Shown here: positions 59,591 to 64,000 of the stretch, one piece after another | How positions within the stretch are numbered: position 1 is the first letter of the stretch | How the letters are laid out: each line of letters starts with the position of its first letter | Assembly: GCF_034661175.1 (NCBI RefSeq) | Contig: NZ_CP141058.1 | Span: forward strand, 682,001 to 746,000 | Direction of reading: 5' to 3' | Source of the DNA: Nocardioides renjunii | GTDB taxonomy: Bacteria; Actinomycetota; Actinomycetes; Propionibacteriales; Nocardioidaceae | Length of the DNA stretch: 64,000 bases | Translations under genes and position numbers: made by a program | The notes under the pieces: generated by a model | The model's input: only the letters and a program-made list of their open reading frames with translations | Told to the model about the DNA's origin: nothing | Database searches by the model: none

Positions 59591-60498
59591 CGGGGCTTGC
59601 GCCGGGTCATCAGCACGCCGACGATCGCGAGCGCCCCGCCGACGAACGTCAGGGACGGCGGCACCTCGTCGATCGTCAGCCAGGCGATCAGCGTCGCGAT
59701 GCCGGGCACCAGGAACGTGGTGAGCGACAGCGCGCCCGCGTCGGTGTGGGTGAGTGCGTAGGCCCAGGTCGTGAACGCGACCGCGGTCGGCAGGACGCCG
59801 AGGTAGACGATCCACCACAGCTCGGCACCGCCGTCGGCGACGATGCCCGGCAGGTCGCCCGAGAAGGGCAGGCAGACCACCGCGCCCATGAGGAACGACA
59901 CGAACACCACCTGCACCGAGGGGAGCCGGCGCAGCAGCACCTTCTGCGTCAGCACGCCGACGGCGTACATCGCCGCCGCGAGCAGCACGAGCAGCACGCC
60001 CAGCACGCTCGCGCCGGCCTCGGTGGAGGACCCGCGGGCGATGACCGCGACGCCGGCGAAGCCGACGACCATGCCGGCGAGCAGCCAGCCGTGGAGACGC
60101 TCCCCGAACAGCGGCACCGCGAGCAGCGCGACGATGACGGGGCCGATCTGGATGATCATCGCCGCCGTGCCGGCATCGACGTGCCGCTCACCCGCGTTGA
60201 GCGCCAGGTTGTAGACGCCGAACCAGCCGATCCCGCCGACGGCGAGCAGCGTCCACTCGCGCCGCGTCGGACGGACCCAGCCGTGGCGCAGGACCAGCGG
60301 CAGGACGACGAGCGCGGCCACGAGCAGCCGGCCGGAGCCGAGCGCGCCCGGGCTGACGTCGTGGGCGACGTGGCGGATCACCACGAACGCCGAGGCCCAC
60401 ATCACGAGCGTGACGCCACCGGCCGCGACGGGGAGCCAGGCGGGCGGTGCCCCGGTCTCGCCGGGTGCGCCGGTGGGGGACTGCGTCGTGGTCGTCAC
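59578..60498 (-). CDS. EamA/DMT-superfamily transporter
   Basis: A 306-residue membrane protein with ten helices in two EamA repeats. The first repeat contains MWASAFVVIRHVAHDVSPGAL and IGPVIVALLAVPLFGERLHGW; the second contains YLGVLPTAVAFTTWAYAL and FLVPGIATLIAWLTIDE. These proteins usually export small metabolites or amino acids. No neighbour suggests the substrate. Confidence 0.9.
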   Translation of the reverse strand: MTTTTQSPTGAPGETGAPPAWLPVAAGGVTLVMWASAFVVIRHVAHDVSPGALGSGRLLVAALVVLPLVLRHGWVRPTRREWTLLAVGGIGWFGVYNLALNAGERHVDAGTAAMIIQIGPVIVALLAVPLFGERLHGWLLAGMVVGFAGVAVIARGSSTEAGASVLGVLLVLLAAAMYAVGVLTQKVLLRRLPSVQVVFVSFLMGAVVCLPFSGDLPGIVADGGAELWWIVYLGVLPTAVAFTTWAYALTHTDAGALSLTTFLVPGIATLIAWLTIDEVPPSLTFVGGALAIVGVLMTRRKPRAGA

Positions 60499-60572
60499 GA
60501 GTCAAGGCTAGGTACGGTCATGACCGGGCGCCAGCGGTTTTCGGACGCCGAACGCCGACATCCCGCCGTGGC

Positions 60573-61250
60573 TCAGAGGTCGAGCTTGTAGCCCAGCCCG
60601 CGCACGGTGACGAGGTACTTCGGCTCGCCCGGGTCGGGCTCGAGCTTGGCGCGCAGCCGCTTGACGTGGACGTCGAGGGTCTTGGTGTCGCCGACGTAGT
60701 CGGAGCCCCAGACCCGGTCGATCAGCTGGCCGCGGGTCAGCACCCGCCCCGGGTTGCGCAGGAACATCTCCAGCAGCTCGAACTCCTTGAGCGGCAGCCG
60801 CTGCTCGGAGCCGTCCACCGTCACCACGTGCCGCTCGACGTCCATCCGCACCGGCCCGGCCTCGAGGGTGTCGGGCATGAGGTCCGGCTCGTGCCCGCGC
60901 CGCAGCACGGCCCGGATGCGCGCCACGAGCTCGCGGGGGGAGTAGGGCTTGGTGACGTAGTCGTCGGCGCCGAGCTCGAGCCCGACCACCTTGTCCACCT
61001 CGTCGTCCTTGGCGCTGACCATGATGACCGGGACCGAGGAGGTCTGGCGGATCTGGCGGCACACCTCCGTGCCCGGGATGCCGGGGAGCATCAGGTCGAG
61101 GAGCACGATGTCGGGCCCGAAGCGGTCGAACTCCGTGAGGGCTGTGTTGCCGTCGGCGGCGATGGCCACCTCGTAGCCCTCCTTGCGGAGCATGTAGGCG
61201 AGCGCGTCGCTGTAGCTCTCTTCGTCCTCGACGACGAGTACCCGTGTCAC
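60573..61250 (-). CDS. regX3: Phosphate-responsive response regulator RegX3
   Basis: A 225-residue OmpR-family regulator. Receiver domain (1-120) with phosphorylated D52 in IVLLDLMLPG and SAKDDEVDKVVGLELGADDYVTKP; DNA-binding domain (about 130-225) with LPLKEFELLEMFLRNPGRVLTR and TLDVHVKRLRAKL. GTG 61250 overlaps the senX3 stop by 4 bp. In actinobacteria this protein activates phosphate-starvation genes. The divergent phoU gene completes the module. Confidence 0.95.
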   Translation of the reverse strand: MTRVLVVEDEESYSDALAYMLRKEGYEVAIAADGNTALTEFDRFGPDIVLLDLMLPGIPGTEVCRQIRQTSSVPVIMVSAKDDEVDKVVGLELGADDYVTKPYSPRELVARIRAVLRRGHEPDLMPDTLEAGPVRMDVERHVVTVDGSEQRLPLKEFELLEMFLRNPGRVLTRGQLIDRVWGSDYVGDTKTLDVHVKRLRAKLEPDPGEPKYLVTVRGLGYKLDL

Positions 61251-62476
61251 GGGCGTACCTCCTGCTGGTTCCTGCGTGGGGTGGACGTGGTGGCCGGCCG
61301 TGCCGGCACGACGAGCTCGACGGGCGTGCGCCCGGAGCCCTGGTCGGTCTCGGCGTTGCGGGGGAGCGTCAACGTGAACGTCGAGCCCTGCCCCTGCACG
61401 GACCACACCGAGATGTCGCCGCCGTGGGTCGCCGCGACGTGCTTGACGATGGCCAGCCCGAGGCCGGTGCCGCCGGTGGAGCGGTGCCGGGCGGGGTCGA
61501 CGCGGTAGAACCGCTCGAAGATGCGGTCGATGTCCTCGGCGGGGATGCCGATGCCCTGGTCGACCACGCTGATCTGGATCTGCTCGCCCTCGGAGCGGGT
61601 GGTGACCACCACGCGCGAGCCGCTGTTGGAGTAGGCGACGGCGTTGGCGACCAGGTTGCTGATGGCGGCGCCGATCTGCTCCTGCGAGCCGAAGACCTCC
61701 AGGCCGTGCTGGCCGCGCGACTCGACGGTGATCTCCTTGGCGGCGGCCTCCATCGCGCTGGTGTCGACGGCGGTGGCGACGGCGGCGTCGAGGTCGACCA
61801 TGACCGGCGTCTCGAACGGGTCGTGGCCCTGCAGCCGGGACAGCTCGATGATCTGCTGCACGAGCTTGGAGAGCCGGTCGCTCTCCTTGAGCATCCGGTT
61901 GGCGAAGCGCTGCACCGCCTCCGGGTCGTCGGCGGCGTCGGTGACCGCCTCGGCCAGCAGCCGGATGGCGCCGACGGGGGTCTTGAGCTCGTGGCTGACG
62001 TTGGCCACGAAGTCGCGGCGCACCGCCTCGACGCGCCTCTCGCGGGTGCGGTCCTCGACCAGGGCCAGCACGAGCCGGGCGCCCAGGGGCGCCACGCGCG
62101 CGGTCAGCGTGCGGTCGATGCCGCCGGCGGCCGCGGGCATCTCGAGCTCGCTCTCGCGGATCTGGCCGTCGCGGCGCACCTGCGCGACGACGTCGAGCAG
62201 CTCGGGGACCACGACCGTGCTGCCGCGCACCAGCCCGAAGGCGTACGCCGGCGCCGAGGCCTTGAGGACCTGGTCGGACGCGTCGACCACGATCGCGCTC
62301 GAGCGCAGGATGCTGAGCACGGCGGCCACGCCGGCCTGCACGACCGGCTCCTCCGCGGCGGGCAGCGTGTGGCGCTGGCGCTCGCTGATGTGCCAGGCGA
62401 GGACCGCACCGCCGGCGACGATGGCCCCGACGATCGCGGCCAGACCAGCCTGCATCGTCGGGTCCACGCCCACCAT
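61247..62476 (-). CDS. senX3: Phosphate-sensing histidine kinase SenX3
   Basis: From ATG 62476 the protein has 409 residues (ATG 62455 is an alternative). One N-terminal membrane helix (8-30), a PAS-like domain (about 50-140), HisKA with H162 in ANVSHELKTPVGAIRLLAEA, then HATPase with NLVANAVAYSNSG, DQGIGIPAEDIDRIFERFYR and STGGTGLGLAIVKH. SenX3 responds to phosphate supply through PhoU and phosphorylates RegX3. It is divergent from phoU with a PHO-box-like site between them. Confidence 0.94.
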   Translation of the reverse strand: MVGVDPTMQAGLAAIVGAIVAGGAVLAWHISERQRHTLPAAEEPVVQAGVAAVLSILRSSAIVVDASDQVLKASAPAYAFGLVRGSTVVVPELLDVVAQVRRDGQIRESELEMPAAAGGIDRTLTARVAPLGARLVLALVEDRTRERRVEAVRRDFVANVSHELKTPVGAIRLLAEAVTDAADDPEAVQRFANRMLKESDRLSKLVQQIIELSRLQGHDPFETPVMVDLDAAVATAVDTSAMEAAAKEITVESRGQHGLEVFGSQEQIGAAISNLVANAVAYSNSGSRVVVTTRSEGEQIQISVVDQGIGIPAEDIDRIFERFYRVDPARHRSTGGTGLGLAIVKHVAATHGGDISVWSVQGQGSTFTLTLPRNAETDQGSGRTPVELVVPARPATTSTPRRNQQEVRP

Positions 62477-62527
62477 CGTACGCAACCGGCACGACCGTCC
62501 AGACGGGTTGGACACCGGGCGCCGACT

Positions 62528-62549
62528 GTTCACGCGCCGTTCATCGGGC
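62528..62549. promoter_or_regulatory. PHO box between senX3 and phoU
   Basis: Two adjacent 11-bp direct repeat units, GTTCACGCGCC and GTTCATCGGGC, match the actinobacterial PHO-box layout (GTTCACC-type units) bound by PhoP/RegX3-type regulators. It lies 52 bp upstream of senX3 and 39 bp upstream of phoU, so it may serve both genes. Confidence 0.65.
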
Positions 62550-62587
62550 ACGTACGTGTGTTCGCTTCGGCTCCCTAGGGTGGCGGC

Positions 62588-63238
62588 ATGCGTGAGGCCT
62601 TCCATGACCAGCTCGACGGCATCTTCGCCGACCTCTCCGAGATCTGCGGGCAGGTCGAGGTCGCGGTGCGCGAGGCGACCAAGGCCCTGATGACCGGCGA
62701 CATCCACACCGCCGACCAGGTCATCAGCGGCGACAAGGCGATCGACGCCGCCCGCGAGCGCGTCGACGACACCGCGTTCGCCCTGCTGTCGCTGCAGCAG
62801 CCCGTCGCCGGCGACCTCCGGATGATCGTGTCCGCGCTGCGCATGGTGAGCGAGCTCGAGCGGATGGGCGACCTGTCGGTGCACGTCGCGAAGATCGCTC
62901 GGCTGCGCGTCCCCGCCGTCGCGGTGCCGGACGAGCTGCGACCCACCATGGAGCGGATGGCCGAGACGGCCGAGGACATGGTGCGTCGCGTGCGCGGCAT
63001 CATCGTCGACCGCGACGTCGAGGCCGCCATCGAGCTCGGCCGCGACGACGAGGTCATGGACCAGCTGCGCCGCCGCAGCTTCACCGAGCTGCTCTCCACC
63101 GACTGGCAGCACGGCGTCGAGGCCGCGGTCGACATCGCCCTGCTCGGCCGCTACTACGAGCGCATCGCCGACCACTCGGTGTCGGTCGCGAACCGGGTGG
63201 TCTTCGTGGTCACCGGGGACCTGCCGCCCCGCGACTGA
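62588..63238 (+). CDS. phoU: Phosphate signalling protein PhoU
   Basis: A 216-residue protein made of two three-helix PhoU repeats. Family motifs: LMTGDIHTADQVISGDKAID, QPVAGDLRMIVSALRMVSELERMGD, and YYERIADHSVSVANRVVFVVTGD. PhoU restrains SenX3 signalling when phosphate is ample. ATG 62588 follows TAGGGT by 6 nt, suggesting a leaderless transcript. Confidence 0.96.
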   Translation: MREAFHDQLDGIFADLSEICGQVEVAVREATKALMTGDIHTADQVISGDKAIDAARERVDDTAFALLSLQQPVAGDLRMIVSALRMVSELERMGDLSVHVAKIARLRVPAVAVPDELRPTMERMAETAEDMVRRVRGIIVDRDVEAAIELGRDDEVMDQLRRRSFTELLSTDWQHGVEAAVDIALLGRYYERIADHSVSVANRVVFVVTGDLPPRD

Positions 63239-63266
63239 GCCGGGGGCCCAGCGGCCCCGGCTCGAA

Positions 63267-63307
63267 GGCCGGACTCAGCGGCCGGACTCAGCGGGCCCGG
63301 ACTCAGC
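63267..63307. repeat. Tandem repeat at the gpmA 3' end
   Basis: GGCCGGACTCAGC at 63267-63279 and 63280-63292, then a slightly longer copy (GGGCCCGGACTCAGC, 63293-63307). Read on the minus strand, each copy holds a TGA stop; the copy nearest the gene supplies the gpmA stop after Gly-Arg. Confidence 0.75.
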
Positions 63308-64000
63308 GGCCCTGGTTGGCGACCGCGGCCGCGGCTGCTGCCGCCGCCTCGGGGTCGAGGTACTCGCCGCGGGCGACCGTCGGGCGCAGGTCCTCGTCGA
63401 GGCGGTAGACCAGCGGCATGCCGGTGGGGATGTTGAGCCCGGCGATCTCCTCGTCGCTGATCTTGTCGAGGTGCTTGACCAGGGCGCGCAGGCTGTTGCC
63501 GTGGGCCGCGACCAGGACGGTCTTGCCGCTCTGCAGGTCGGGCACGATCTCGGCGTCCCACCACGGCAGGAACCGGGCGATGACGTCCTTGAGGCACTCG
63601 GTGCGCGGGAGCTCGTCGCCGAGGTCGGCGTAGCGCGGGTCGCCGGCCTGGGAGTACTCGTCGGCGTCGTCGAGCGGCGGCGGCGGGACGTCGAAGGAGC
63701 GCCGCCAGAGCATGAACTGCTCCTCGCCGTACTCCTCGAGCGTCTGCTTCTTGTCCTTGCCCTGCAGGGCGCCGTAGTGGCGCTCGTTGAGGCGCCAGCT
63801 GCGCTTCACCGGGATCCAGTGGCGGTCGGCGGCGTCGAGCGCCAGCGCGGCCGTGTTGATCGCGCGGCGCTGCAGCGAGGTGTGCACGACGTCGGGGGTG
63901 AGCCCGGCCTCGCGGATGAGCTGGCCGCCGCGCACCGCCTCGGCCCGGCCCTTCTCCGTGAGCGCGACGTCGACCCAGCCGGTGAAGAGGTTCTTGGCGT
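63303..64000 (-). CDS. gpmA: 2,3-bisphosphoglycerate-dependent phosphoglycerate mutase, 5' end beyond the window
   Basis: The visible 232 codons start at the window edge with [17 protein letters not shown], just downstream of the catalytic RHG motif, which lies outside. Present are [34 protein letters not shown], and the second catalytic His in [16 protein letters not shown]. The glycolytic enzyme interconverts 3- and 2-phosphoglycerate. The C-terminus ends in an Ala run ([15 protein letters not shown]), and the stop lies in a tandem repeat. Confidence 0.95.
   Translation of the reverse strand, partial: AKNLFTGWVDVALTEKGRAEAVRGGQLIREAGLTPDVVHTSLQRRAINTAALALDAADRHWIPVKRSWRLNERHYGALQGKDKKQTLEEYGEEQFMLWRRSFDVPPPPLDDADEYSQAGDPRYADLGDELPRTECLKDVIARFLPWWDAEIVPDLQSGKTVLVAAHGNSLRALVKHLDKISDEEIAGLNIPTGMPLVYRLDEDLRPTVARGEYLDPEAAAAAAAAVANQGR

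Noticed and set aside
62479..62490. CGCAAC near the senX3 start as a further IclR-type box
   Set aside because: Only one half-site, with no matching left arm and no second box at 19 bp.

Overview
This window reads as a chromosomal segment of a high-GC actinomycete, most likely a Nocardioidaceae member (Nocardioides-like). The reasons are very GC-rich codon use, rpoB-rpoC of actinobacterial length, the mycothiol gene mshA, the SenX3-RegX3/PhoU phosphate-control block and frequent GTG/TTG starts. Assignment to the family is inference.

Layout. 1-6.3 kb: an MttB-family methyltransferase, a proton-pump-type rhodopsin, a scar joining 5'-truncated marR and alkC remnants, alkB, and a polar amino acid ABC transporter. 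6.3-20.9 kb: an accessory island with less extreme base composition. It holds a frameshifted MafI-like immunity gene, an operon for a cholesterol-dependent-cytolysin-like protein whose cholesterol-binding domain is replaced by a LecA-like lectin domain, a SARP/BTAD regulator divergent from it, a permuted papain-like hydrolase, an IS481-family insertion sequence, an AlbA_2/Schlafen-type protein and a frameshifted KAP NTPase. 20.9-38.3 kb: a choline/glycine betaine catabolic regulon (fhs, purU, an IclR regulator, betB, betA, a glycine betaine ABC transporter, a BCCT carrier, a dimethylglycine dehydrogenase-type flavoprotein, etfB, etfA). 38.3-46.1 kb: rpoB and rpoC with tandem promoters and a terminator. 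46.2-64 kb: ordinary housekeeping genes, including a Tat-exported TIM-barrel protein, a geranylgeranyl-reductase-type oxidase, a tandem Nudix protein, a hydroxyacid-oxoacid transhydrogenase, a methyltransferase, RNase H, mshA, YbjN, an EamA exporter, regX3, senX3, phoU and the 3' part of gpmA.

How it works together. The betaine genes form a coherent route. Choline is imported and oxidised by BetA and BetB to betaine, and N-methyl groups of dimethylglycine are oxidised by the FAD-GcvT enzyme with ETF as electron acceptor. The folate-bound C1 units can then be released or recycled by PurU and Fhs. Four promoters of this block carry the same paired operator: two imperfect GTTGCG-N5-CGCAAC palindromes whose starts are exactly 19 bp apart. 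One pair lies in the divergent purU/iclR region, so the IclR protein is the obvious candidate regulator.

The two most interesting signals are the CDC-LecA chimeric toxin with its private operon and regulator, and the 19-bp-phased operator pairs that define a betaine/C1 regulon.
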